From Hysterangium stoloniferum (taxonomy: Eukaryota > Basidiomycota > Agaricomycetes > Hysterangiales > Hysterangiaceae), in NCBI GenBank assembly GCA_015178975.1, contig WHVD01000126.1, positions 1-64,000 on the forward strand: a DNA stretch of 64,000 nucleotides, read 5' to 3'. This document shows positions 21,560 through 32,387 of this stretch, piece by piece (the stretch's first letter is position 1; each line of letters starts with the position of its first letter). The notes under the pieces were generated by a model. That model was not told the DNA's origin. It saw nothing but the letters and a program-made list of their open reading frames with translations, and made no database searches. The translations under genes were made by a program, and so were the position numbers.

Positions 21560-22065
21560 TGGTCATCTATTTTTGTTTTCTATATTGTTTCTAAAACAGG
21601 TCATACATAGTGAAAGCGATACAGAGACAGCTCTACCAACTCCCCACTCAAGCGGCAATTGGAAAGCAAGTCATGGCTCAAGATAATATCTCTGCGCTAC
21701 ATAAGGGAATTTGTCACTGCAGGTCTGTATGGTGGGGCATGATGAGCGAAAGATAGAGCACTTCCAGAATCAGAAGGTACGTCAGGTCGAAAATATCACA
21801 CTGATGGTCCTGCTGATCACCATACATCCGTTTTAGAAAAGTAAGCGCATTAGACGAGTTGTGGGCAACACCAGCCTGCCATAGGAAGCATTTTATGAGA
21901 TATTGAACTTCAAAAGCGCATAAAGGGATTTTTTATTACCAATATGAGGATTAGTTATTGTATTTTTCGTTTTCTTTCAGAGCTCTCCGTCACCATACGT
22001 TTCTTTAATTAGTCTACGACCATGTGGTTAGGGGATGACAGGAGATTGATACTGGGAAAACTGAC
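21560..22065 (+). pseudogene. Duplicated, decayed 3' end of GUF1
   Basis: This segment aligns with 19740-20200: the same intron text, the same exon (AIQRQLYQLPTQAAIGKQV corresponds to [19 protein letters not shown]), the same following intron, and the 3' flank to GTGGTTAGG and GGAGATTGAT. Frame changes and a premature stop (AAAAGTAAGC where the parent has AAAAGCAAAA) leave no usable coding frame. By eye, identity is roughly 80 percent. Upstream GUF1 exons are absent, so it cannot encode the enzyme. Confidence 0.85.
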
Positions 22066-23419
22066 CGGTAAACAGAGGATGGTGGGTGATCGCCACTAGT
22101 AAAAAATACGTCAAATCCACATTGAAAATCATGGGTGCAAAAGAGGACTTACTCATTTGTTACAAAAACATCAACAAGCTCAGGGCCAACATAATCAAAG
22201 GTGGGGTTGATAACGTCCACATTGTCTCCAAAATTGCCTTCATGGAAGCCAAGCACATGGCTCGGGTCGCCAAAGTCCAACGCGCCATGATTATGATAAA
22301 CCGTCCATTTTGGGGTGAACTTAAATTGGCCAGCACATACGACGACAGGTGTGCTCTGTGCCCGGGCTGCTGTAGCTACTAACGACGAACCCGATGTGGC
22401 AAAAAAGCCGCCATTAGCCAGTATAGCGTGGGCGCCCAGAATGACTTTGTTGACACGAGACATTATAGCATAAATTGAGGAGTCGGGGACGAGGAATGTA
22501 GAGATTCCGGCCGAAGACAAGGCACGAGCCGTGGCGTGGCCACTGTAGCTGTTAAATGCGAATGTTGTTAGAGACGTCGTTGTATGAGACATTAAAAGGG
22601 TCATACGATGGTGCAGTCTCTGCGACAATGACTGTGAACTTTCGATGATGCGCGGCGGCTTTAAGAAACGCTTCGACACTACGGGATGCTCCTATTGTAA
22701 GAACAATCTCGCTGTAGATAGAATAAGCCCAAACTCTTTGAGATGTGATAATGGCAAATGCTCACTCTGAATGAATATGGTCTTTTGCATTCTTAGCAAC
22801 ATTTTCGTAGACGGACTCCAATTCATATTGAGCATCTTGAATGGCCTCCATGATCACTGGCTGCATCGCCTTCGCGAAATTGTCAGCAGCCTCTGAAAGG
22901 AGACTCTCTTGCATGTCCTTGAGCTCCGTATTCTTTGGTGCATTGCGCTGTTGCCGTGGTTGGCCAAGTAGGACGAAGTTGGCAAGCGAGAAGGTAGGTT
23001 TAGGATTGTTGAATCCACTGGAAACAGCACCGTGTTCCTCTCGAATAAGATGTATTATTTTTAGTACAACATTTCCTACAGTTCGTTCTGGAGAAATGCA
23101 CTATGAATATTCATCGCAACCTTTGGACTGTAGGAAAAGTACTAACCCTTCGGCTGGGCGTCTTGTAACTGTCGACCTGCTGCCTTTAGCAGGTCGATCA
23201 GTTCTTCAATGGAGGAAAATTGTGCAGTTGCGACAACTTGACGAAGTACATGAACTGTTTGCAGAGCAGTGAGTCGTGCGCCGACTAGTTGTCTATAATG
23301 GCTAAGTCAGGACGGAACTAATGCCTCACCTTGCTCTAAATTAAAGGGACTCACCGTCGGCGTAAGATAGATGCAAATTGGTCGACTGAACTTTGTCCAG
23401 AGGGGTCCGTTAATGCCAT
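22014..23419 (-). CDS. GCD7: Translation initiation factor eIF2B subunit beta, altered C-terminus
   Basis: eIF2B exchanges GDP for GTP on eIF2; beta is a regulatory subunit of the cytosolic complex. The start is ATG at 23419 ([21 protein letters not shown]), followed by exons with [106 protein letters not shown] and [18 protein letters not shown]. All introns are GT-AG. After HPPSSVYR (22070) the usual ending is not found. Without further splicing, translation runs 17 residues into the duplicated GUF1 flank and stops at 22014. A final exon further away cannot be excluded. Confidence 0.88.
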
Positions 23420-23626
23420 ACAGTAAGTTATTCGTTTGCTTTTGGAATGACAGGACGTGACTCAGTCAAGATTTAAATTAGGCGAGGTTTAAGCATGTTG
23501 TGGACCACTCTGTACTTGTTTTCCAAAGTACAACCTCAAACTTCTTAAACCATGGTAGTGCAAATTTTTTCTGAACAAGTCAGGCTAAAAATGCCAATAA
23601 AACAAAAAAAAAAAACTATCTATGTA
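23420..23626. other. Short spacer between BRX1 and eIF2B-beta
   Basis: About 207 bp upstream of eIF2B-beta and downstream of BRX1, both on the minus strand. The spacer contains an A-rich run near 23600. No feature is visible. Confidence 0.4.
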
Positions 23627-24751
23627 CTATGCAAATACTTTGCTGACGGCGAGATCATCTTCAGGTCTCCGACGCTTGTCAGATCTGAATTTACTCTCAG
23701 CTTGAGCCTCCTTCCTAGTCTTATATTTATCACCAGCCTTCCGTCTCAAGGCGGAGCGGACAGCAGCAGGTGCGACAAATTCTAAACAAAAAACGATCAG
23801 ACATGTTACTTCGAGATAAGAGAACACATGCCTGGATTTGAGAAGACAGTTGCACCCCCAAATGCGCCTTCAAAAATACGGATTGGTGTCAGAACAAACC
23901 GTGGGCCGATTTCTATCAAAGATGTCTTGGCAGGTCCATTGGGTTGTAGCGGGTCTTTCTCTAGGATCTGCGGCAACTTATTAGGGGAGCACTCGGTTGG
24001 GGTATGAGCGGTTTTACCTGGAAATTGCGGAACCAGATTTTGGAATCGAGCATTGAAAACGTCAGGACATGATCAATGAATGGTTTCGCTCGGCGTGCTC
24101 CTGGGGGTACTCCAAATATCTGAGGGAACTTCAGAAACTGCATCCAAGAGTGAATGGGACGACGACATACGTGAGTGAAAACCTCTTTCATGAGACGACC
24201 GGATTCGGTGGCATCAAACGCTTCGTCAAAACTTACGATACCACGACTGCCTTTTAGACAATTGCCTGTCATTTTGAGTTCGTCCATGGTGTGTATGTTT
24301 TGCACATGCATTTTAATGCTGGGTCCATTCGGTGTTTTTGCTGCCCACATGTATAAATCTTCATGCCTTCGCGCTTCAAAGTATAATGTGTTGTTGCAAT
24401 TGTTGAGATCAGCAAGCTCGGGCAAGAGGTGAAGTTGAGATTTGGAGTCGAGTTTCGAGTCTGCAATTGGCGCGTCAGCATTGTACCATTAACAACCAAA
24501 ATGAAATAAAAATAACCCTTTTTAAAATGGGGTAGAAGTGTCTCCAAATCATTCATAAGATGTCTCATTCTGTGGGTAACACCTCGTGAGGAAAGTAAGA
24601 GGACACGCTGCTTATTTCTCCGCTTTTTCTCGGGAGGAATATTTGTATCGTCATCTTCCATTTCAATGTCATCTTCTTCTACGAGTTTTCGCTTCCCATT
24701 TCTCGCTGCCTTCAGAGCATTCGCCTCTTGAAGTCTTGCTACTGAAGCCAT
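23627..24751 (-). CDS. BRX1: BRX1, Brix-domain ribosome biogenesis protein
   Basis: BRX1 is a nucleolar protein needed for assembly of the 60S ribosomal subunit. Four exons: 24517-24751, 24018-24460, 23832-23967 and 23627-23781, giving 322 residues. After an acidic/basic leader, the Brix domain starts KQRVLLLSSRGVTHRMRHL and continues LPELADLNNCNN, FEARRHEDLYMW, GNCLKGSRGIVSFDEAF, QIFGVPPGARRAKPFIDHV, WFRNFQILEKDP, LIEIGPRFVLTPIRIFEG and the basic C-terminal tail. The third intron (23782-23831) joins PE in phase only with a GC donor (CAG|GCATGT). It diverges from ADE4 with about 200 bp between the genes. Confidence 0.93.
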
Positions 24752-24953
24752 GAAAAAGCCGTTTATGCTTAGTGTGACATTCTTGTGACAAAAATTTCCA
24801 AAGTCGCAGAAAGCGTAAATTTTCTGCTATAAGCCCCTCCAAAGGGCCTTCTCCTTGGCATACAAGCCGGCCAAGTCGGAAAGAAGAGCCAAACCGCATT
24901 CTTTGAGACTATCATTATTATTCACGGTGGTTTTTTCTTTCCTTAATCTCAAA
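24752..24953. promoter_or_regulatory. Divergent promoter region BRX1/ADE4
   Basis: This holds the upstream regions of BRX1 (minus) and ADE4 (plus). The ADE4 5' untranslated exon must lie at its right end, finishing at 24954. A pyrimidine-rich run (TTTTTTCTTTCC, about 24931-24942) precedes that exon end. Confidence 0.5.
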
Positions 24954-26988
24954 AGTGAGTGAGTGGTCTCCCTGATTACCCATTATTTATTCTGACGTGG
25001 TGTAGTGTGCGGAATATTAGGAGTGCTCTTATCTGATTCCTCTGCAAATGTCGCGACGGAGATGTGCGAGGGCCTATCCCTGTTGCAGCACCGTGGTCAG
25101 GATGCGTGTGGTATCGTTACTTGCGGTACTAGAGGTCGGCTTTACCAATGTAAAGCGAATGGCATGGTTCGGGATGTATTCGATGGTGGTGCCATAGCCC
25201 GCCTTATTGGAAGCATGGGCATAGGCCATGGTTAGCATCACATTGATTTTTTACCCAACCGTACTCTAAATCGCCCCCAGTGCGTTACCCCACTGCTGGA
25301 AGTTCGGCACACGCAGAGGCTCAACCATTCTATGTAAATTCACCATACGGAATAGTTTTTGCACATGTCTGTCGTTTCCACCCATGTAATCATCTACAAT
25401 GCTTAGATTATTCCTCAGAACGGCAACCTGATCAATACCCCTTCCCTTCTGAAATTCATGGATATAGAGGCTCACCGTCATATCAACACTTCATCTGACT
25501 CTGAACTCCTCTTGAATGTATTGGCGAACAATTTACAAAAGACCGGAAAATTTAGGATCAACGAGGAGGATATATTTACCGCTGTTAGCGGACTAATGGA
25601 ACAGTGCAAAGGCGCATATGCATGTGTAGCAATGCTCGCTGGATTTGGCATTATCGCCTTCCGTGACCCAAATGGCATCCGACCAGTGGGCATCGCAGAA
25701 AGAAAAGGCGAAAGTGGTGGTACGGATTACATGGTGGCAAGTGAGAGCGTCGTGGCCGATGCTGCTGGCTACGGAAACTGGCAAGACGTCCTACCTGGTA
25801 TAGTCGGTAGTTAATGGGTTGAATATGTGCTCATTCCATCTGTTGTTTGTGCTAGGCGAGGCAATTATCATAACACGTGCGTCGGTGACCCGACGACAAG
25901 TATCGACTCCTGCCGTCTTCGCGCCAGATATCTTTGAATATGTCTATTTTGCCAGGCCGGACTCGGTTCTCGACGGGATCAGTGTATATCGTAGTCGAAT
26001 GGCGATGGGTGATATGTTGGCAGAGGAAGTGCGACGTGTATTGACTGAAAAGCAGATAGAAGTGGATGTTGTTATCCCAGTCAGTTTGATTATTCCAATC
26101 AGCTATCACTCTTACCTATATTTCACATCAGGTACCTGACACGTCTAGGGTTGCTGCATTGAATCTTGCTCAGAGGCTAAACTTACCGTACCGAGAAGGA
26201 TTCGTCAAGAACCGTTATGTGGGACGTACGTTTATCATGCCCGGGCAGCAACAACGGTATGGTACAAGGTGATTTAACTTTAATGGATTCTAATTATTCA
26301 GTAAAGACGCAAAAATGTTCGACGGAAATTAAATGCCATGGCCTTAGAGTTCTTTGGAAAGAATGTTCTTCTTGTAGATGGTAGGGCACCGCATTCTGCA
26401 TGAAATAACCCAATTAGACCCAAATTCAGATTCCATTGTCCGTGGTACGACCTCGAAGGAGATTGTGCAAATGGCGAAGGACGTCGGAGCGAAGAAAGTT
26501 ATTGTGGCTAGCTGCGCGCCGCCGATCCGGTATGTAATTCAGAACCATAGTACTCTGCGCATTTCATGATATCCAGATAAAGTTATTCGAACGTCTATGG
26601 GATAGATATGCCATCCAGACATGAATTAGTCGCATATAAAAGAGACAACGAGTCCATCGCAGCCGCCATCGGCGCAGACCTCGTCATCTTTCAAACCTTG
26701 TCGGACTTGATCGCCTCTGTTCGACAATTCAACACATCTATCGAGGCTTTCGATTGCTCTGTGTTCACAGGCGAATATGTGACTGGTGGTGTCGACGAAG
26801 CATACCTGCTCCATCTCGAGCGTTTGCGTAGCGACAATGTCAAAGAAAGGGTTGGAGACACGAAAAGGGAGCTTCCTTTGACACAAACGGCTGTCCAAGA
26901 TAAGGAAGTCGGAACAAGTAGTAGTGGGCTAATGAATGGAACTGATGACACGGTTGGGTTACACAATAGCTGGCGTGGAGGTGGATAG
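24954..26988 (+). CDS. ADE4: Amidophosphoribosyltransferase (first step of purine synthesis), start codon split by an intron
   Basis: The enzyme makes 5-phosphoribosylamine from PRPP and glutamine in the cytosol. The glutaminase half must begin with Cys directly after Met. The frame [11 protein letters not shown] begins right after an AG acceptor, with only TG before the Cys codon. A donor (AAAA|GTGAGT, 24955) upstream supplies the A, so ATG is made by splicing out 24955-25005; CTGAC near 24992 is a good branch site. Later blocks: [51 protein letters not shown], the PRPP-binding loop [10 protein letters not shown] and [13 protein letters not shown]. Introns include 26380-26431 and one near 26530. 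The C-terminal tail after about [11 protein letters not shown] is variable, low complexity and Gly/Ser-rich. The stop is TAG 26986-26988. Confidence 0.93.
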
Positions 26989-27253
26989 ATATTAATTCCT
27001 GTTGTGTCCGTCAGATGTAGTCTACGTGTTTTGGAAAACATACCTTTGTAAATCACCTAGAAAATTACAAGAATTGCAAGCAAGAAATAATATAATGTGT
27101 AGTCATTGTGCATACTCGCACAGCCCTATATTCTAACAAATTTGTCTGCAGCTCATCCCAAATGCGCTTGCGAGAGACGCCCAATTTACTATCATCAAAT
27201 TCAATTCCACTTTATCTGCACATAGTTCCTGCAATTTAGTGGTACTTTAAAGC

Positions 27254-28583
27254 ATGTGTCCGTGGAGTCTGTCAGATTCCCTTAACGGCTTGGACCGGCT
27301 CCTATATCGCGCCTCTATACCCTTGTCGGAAATACTCTCTCTTCCACATTTACCGTCACACTTTTCGACGGTTGTCGCTTCTTTTGCTTCTTTTCAGATC
27401 ATCGAATGGATATCGCCTTATGTCTTGCAGCGATTGAGTCCAAATCATTATGGACGAGCTAATGCGCGAGTTAAGCACAGCTGGTGAGCACCAGTTGGGC
27501 GTTGCTGGAAGGAAAGTAGACTGACGTGAGCCTGATACACTTGCTCAAAGGGCCGTGCATATGAGTTCTATGGCGCATTGTTTTGTGATACTCCCAATGG
27601 CAATAGCAGCTTATGATGCACCTCAGTTGGAAAAGGATAAAGCATTTGCTTTCACGGATGCAGCAGGCCGTTTACATGCGGTCGCGTGTGGGTACGAGGC
27701 CTCATGGGGAATTATCGTGTTAATGCCTGTTTCTGACCACCGTGTTTTAGCTTGTAAGCAGCCTCCAACTCCTGTTGCGGATACACTCATAGTCCTTCCG
27801 TTCAGTTTTCTATGGGATGTGCTAGATACCATAACGCACTTCACGGATATAGCATTCGTAATTCATGGTATATATATACATATATCCTTTCAAGTCAGAT
27901 CTAATCTTCTTCAGGGCTTATTTGTCTCATGGTCTTCAGCCAGGTTTTCCGCCCTTTCCTAGCTTACTATGGCTCACGATTCTTGTTCTGGGAACTGTAA
28001 GTTTGAATTATTTTCGCCCGCTGTAGGTTGTTGATGACAACCGTAAATACCCACAGGAGCACCATATTTTTAAACGTTCACTGGTAAGGCTGGATCTAGG
28101 TATACACACTGCTCTGTGTACTTCTTGAGAACAGGTTGTTAGACAAAACCAATCGAACTGGCGGAACTTTTCAGCTCGTCAATGGGATTATTTTGATAGC
28201 GGTTTTCTTCCTTGTGAGGATATGTTATGGAGGCATAGTGGTGAACATCTTTCAAATTATCCTTAGTTATATTCCTGCTTCTTATGTTTCAACTATTTCA
28301 CAGTCCCTCAGTTTCCTCCAGACAATGAAGGAGATACGATCGCAAATCTCTCCCCTAACCTTCGCTACATATTTAATCGGAAATTTTTCACTACAGGGTC
28401 TTAATTGGTTTTGGTACCTTCAATTCATCTTACTCAAATGGTCCGTCCGTTAAGTGCTTTGACTTGTGCAGGTTTTATAAGATGATTCGTGCACTACGCA
28501 AGCGAGTCGTGAAACAGTCCGATCCGACTCCTAGTAATCGACGACAGAAAAAGGCCACGATTAACGAAAAAAAAGGAATATAG
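27254..28583 (+). CDS. TLC-domain (TRAM-LAG1-CLN8) multi-pass membrane protein
   Basis: TLC proteins sit in the ER or related membranes; some are ceramide synthases, and many act on lipids in unknown ways. Spliced exons give helices such as FSTVVASFASFQIIEW, then VHMSSMAHCFVILPMAIAAY, CGFLWDVLDT, RPFLAYYGSRFLFWEL, LNVHWLLDKTNRTGG and QLVNGIILIAVFFLVRICYG. Then LTFATYLIGNFSLQGLNWFWFYKMI leads to a basic tail ending NEKKGI (TAG 28581). The order FLWD, then FLAYYG, then WELST, HWLLDK and NWFWF is that of fungal TMEM56-like TLC proteins. The exon with SYIPASYVSTISQS (28260-28310) is less certain. I cannot assign a substrate. Confidence 0.78.
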
Positions 28584-28771
28584 ACGGTGTTTGATCCAGA
28601 CGTGCCCACTTTGCCATTTTATTTATGTTGTGATGCATTATTCGCCTTGATCTTAGCTCCAGGCGGGCTTACAGAATTAAAATGCTGCTTTTATTTAACT
28701 TAAGACATGCTACTTAATGGTTGAAGAAAACGGTCCTAACAATACATCAGCGAGCGGTAGTTCCGCAAGTC

Positions 28772-31138
28772 CTATCCCGTCCCGCGCTCAGCCTTGAATC
28801 TTGACACTTTGGTTCTCCGATCCGAGGATTCAGACGGTGGTGTTGGCATAGACATTCTCGATCGTTCAGTGACCTCATTAGCCACGGCAGTACCCCTCCT
28901 CGAAGGTGTCGGTATAACAGTGGGTTGCTTACGGTCATCCGTAGACGCTCTCGATCTTTCGGTGACCTCATTGGCCACGGCAGCATCTCCACGATCCGCC
29001 GCCCTCCTTGAAGGTGTAGGTATGGTAGCACGTTGCCTACGACCGTCCGGTTCTGTAGAAGCGGCGGCGGATGTTCCTGGGCGAGGGCGAGGAAAAGATG
29101 GAGAATCAACGATCATAGACATTGGTGAGACGGACGGCGGCAATTGAGGTGCATTGAATGACGATGGTGGAATATAGGGTTGCGAGTCGGCCTTTAGAGC
29201 TGGGGGTATGTATGAAGGTGAATCTAGGACATATGGCGGGGAATTGATAATGTTAGACTGTGACATATGTGATGCATTTGCAGGGGAAGCGAGAGCGAGT
29301 GGAGACATGCTGGAGCCAGAGGAAAGAGAGGGTAATGCCACTGCAGCCGAACTAGAGGTTTCAATACCAGTCATTGGTGAAGAAACTGGCTCTAGGGGCT
29401 TAGAAGAAGAGCGCTGAGCGTCAGATAATGAAGCGATAGTAGGGATTACAGCGTCTGAGACAAACGTTTCAGTCGGTGTACGGACCTGTGAACGATTTAC
29501 TTTGAACCGGGAAACTTTTGGCTTTGGTTTACCAGTTAGCTGCGGCGGAGACGCGTCGGTGACAGAAGATGTAGACGCGGCGTCGGGTTGAGCCCAATAA
29601 GCATTTTTAGCTGACGACCCCATCACCTGGGATGCAATCCCAGAGTATTGTTCCATGCTTTGCAAAAGAAGTTTGCGGATTTCCTCCTCCTCTTTGTCAA
29701 CTTCATCTTCATCTTCCAGACCAGCTATGAGATCTCCATCTACAACCTTCCCTAGCTTTACGGTCTTCGCCAGGGCATCCGAAGGAAGCACTGAAATCCC
29801 GAAAGCACCGGGAACGGGCTCTGCGGCTGATGATCGCTTCTCTTTGAGGGTAGACTCTTTAAATTTAGAAATAGGCGCTTTCGGAGGCGGTTGAGAGAGC
29901 GTAGCCTCTACCGGAACATTCTGCAAATAAAAAAAAGATTAATCGACGCTCAAGAAATATGTGCTTATTTTACCTCTTGATCCCAAACACTTGATGCATC
30001 GTCAAGACTCACCTGCTCGTCATCTAGAGAAAGAGTCCCTGCACTTGAAGCCAAAGCCTCCCGCCGCCGAAGGTATTCTATTGCCAATTCCTGATGCCGT
30101 TGAGCGGACAGCACGGCATCTCCATTGTCTTCGAAAGAAATAGTAGAGTCTGACAAGTATTCCGGATCCGATTCGTCATCAGAATCCACACTAGACTCCT
30201 TGAACGTTAAGCTGTCTGGTTGGTTTGCCTTCAGAGGTTTTGAATCTGAAAGTGATGATGTTGGAATAGGTGGAGGGGATGGAGGGCGGGGTGGTGGTAC
30301 GACAGGCATGCGCTCAACCACATCCATTTTAACAGGAAGGCTCTGAATTCCGCGTTGTCGATTTCGAGGAGGGGGGATTCGACTCTCACCCAAGTCGCGC
30401 CGAATAATATTAACATTCTTTTCGGGAATGTCTGAGGGTTGCGGATCCGCGAAACTCACAGATTTCTTCTGTTTCGCTTGTGAATCAACTTGTTTCGAAG
30501 TGGTCTCCTCCGTGCCGCTAACAAGGGCTTTGGCCATCTTCTTCTCCAACTCCTTCGCACGCCGTCGCTTCTCGAGATCCGCTTTCTGATTCAGCATACG
30601 CTTCTTCATCTCGTCCTGCGCAGCTTGTCTTTGCCGCTGGAGCTCAAGTTCATGTTCTCTGCGAGTTCTACGCTCTTCGCGCTCCTCTTCCTCCTCGAGT
30701 AGCTGAAGGATTTTATCACGTTGGACCCTACTAGCAGCAAGGGCTTCAGATGATAGTGTAGATATTGGTTCTGGGTAGTTATCTTCAAGAATCTCATCTT
30801 CAGTGGCTGCAGTAAGTGAAGGAGTGTCCAGCTCATCCAAAGGCTCCGTTATATCGATTATAGGTAGTCCTTCTTCATTGACGAGCTGTCTATGCATAAG
30901 TTATCCATATATATTTTAAAGGTCAAGTGATTGGAAAAATCTCACCTCACCGGCCTCGTTTCGGTGCGTACCGTCCCCGGGATCACTTAAGATATCGCCC
31001 AGCCTGCTAGATACGGATTGCAAGGCTTGTAATGCTAGTACCGATGTATATATTAGCCATTCCAGTGGTATATTGAACATTCTTACCCTCGAGCCTACTA
31101 TCATTTAAGTTGTGCACATTTCCTGAAAGACTTGACAT
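28772..31138 (-). CDS. Probable URI/Bud27-like protein (DUF3835-type), prefoldin part not seen
   Basis: The exons read MSSLSGNVHNLNDSRLE, then LQSVSSRLGDILSD, then NEEGLPIIDITEPLDE, an acidic stretch, a charged coiled coil (EEEEREERRTRREHELE and following, about 60 residues), Pro-rich text and a second long exon (28772-29927) after an intron at about 29928-29978. The NEEGLPIIDI motif, the closing KVSRFKAERG and the related KVSRFKVNR inside the protein recall fungal URI/Bud27 proteins, which link prefoldin and RNA polymerase assembly to TOR signalling. The usual N-terminal prefoldin helices are not visible. The C-terminal exon carries an imperfect repeat (PTPSRRAADRGDAAVANEV, then PTPSRRGTAVANEV). 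It diverges from PNO1. Confidence 0.5.
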
Positions 31139-31253
31139 GGCTGAGCGCTTGAATGACGCAGTGACTGGCGTCTAATTACATTTTTTCTAAGGAGGTGCTT
31201 ACTGCCTGCACTCTCACGAAGCTAATACCACTACTCTTATTATCTCTTTTAGG

Positions 31254-32387
31254 ATGGAAGCTGTAACATTACAACCCACCACACCCCTCGCGACACCGTC
31301 GCAACCCAGCACGTCCCTCGCAACATCATCCCAACCCAGCACATCCTCCACACAACCCAAGAAGAACCGTCGTCCAAAGAAAAAGAACTTGAATGATGAC
31401 CCTGTAAAAGAGGCCACAGAGCCCAAGAAAACCCGTCATGTACGCAACAAAAAGACTTCGAATGTGCATCGCTCAAAAGAGGACAATGTCGTCGACAATG
31501 ATGAGATGGATGAAGATGATCTTCCCACTGATCCTGCAGCTAGTCAAGCTCTAGAAAATTTATTGAAACATGGAACTGAGGCAGCACCCGAGGCGGATGA
31601 CGTTGTTATGATCGATCCAGACCCGCAAACCATCCCTTCAGTGGGAGAATTTCCACCACTCCCAGCGTCAGCACATGCTGCTACCACAAAAACTGAAACT
31701 CGCCGTATACCCATTCCGCCACACCGCATGACGCCGTTACAAAAAGATTGGATTAACATTTTCAGCCCTTTAACTGAGATGTGCGGGCTCCAGGTTCGTA
31801 TGAATGTAGGTCGGAGATGTGTTGAGATGCGGGTGAGTGAAAATGCTGGATACGCCGCTGGTGATGCTGAATTAAACTAGACATCAAGGCACACAAAAGA
31901 GATTGGTGCCCTACAGCGGGGAGCTGACTTTGTCAAGGCTTTTGCATTGGGTTTTGACGTTAACGTAAGTTCCGTCGTCACCTGTCGAGGGATCTTCTTA
32001 GATTTTCCCATAGGATGCTCTCGCCCTTCTTCGAATGGACGATCTATATATTGACTCGTTTGAAATCAAAGATGTCAAAACTCTACATGGCGATCATCTT
32101 GCACGTGCCATCGGTCGCATCGCTGGACACGAAGGAAAAACAAAGTTTACAATTGAAAATACGAGTCGGACACGGATCATTCTTGCTGACACGTGCGTTC
32201 CTGCACAACCAGGATTCTGACGTATTCTCACATGGTTATATTTAGCAAAATCCATATTCTCGGATCATTCCAAAACATAAAAATCGCCCGGGATGCCATT
32301 GTGTCGTTGATTTTAGGCTCACCTCCTGGTAAAGTTTATGCGGGACTGAGGACTGTAGGCGCGAGGCTCAAGCAGAGAGCTTTGTAG
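31254..32387 (+). CDS. PNO1: PNO1/DIM2, KH-domain 40S ribosome assembly factor
   Basis: PNO1 is an RNA-binding protein of nucleolar and cytoplasmic pre-40S particles, needed for processing at the 3' end of 18S rRNA. Four exons (31254-31832, 31881-31964, 32014-32192, 32246-32387), all GT-AG and in phase, give 327 residues. After a low-complexity Thr/Ser/Lys-rich leader come [90 protein letters not shown] and [16 protein letters not shown]. The protein ends GARLKQRAL, as family members do. It is separated from the divergent URI-like gene by 115 bp. Confidence 0.95.

Noticed and set aside
22086..22382. Plus-strand ORF at the eIF2B-beta locus
   Set aside because: It is the reverse of conserved eIF2B-beta exons and has no homology of its own.
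25005..25007. GTG as start codon of ADE4
   Set aside because: Non-ATG starts are rare in fungi, and a good intron with a branch site yields ATG at the same place.
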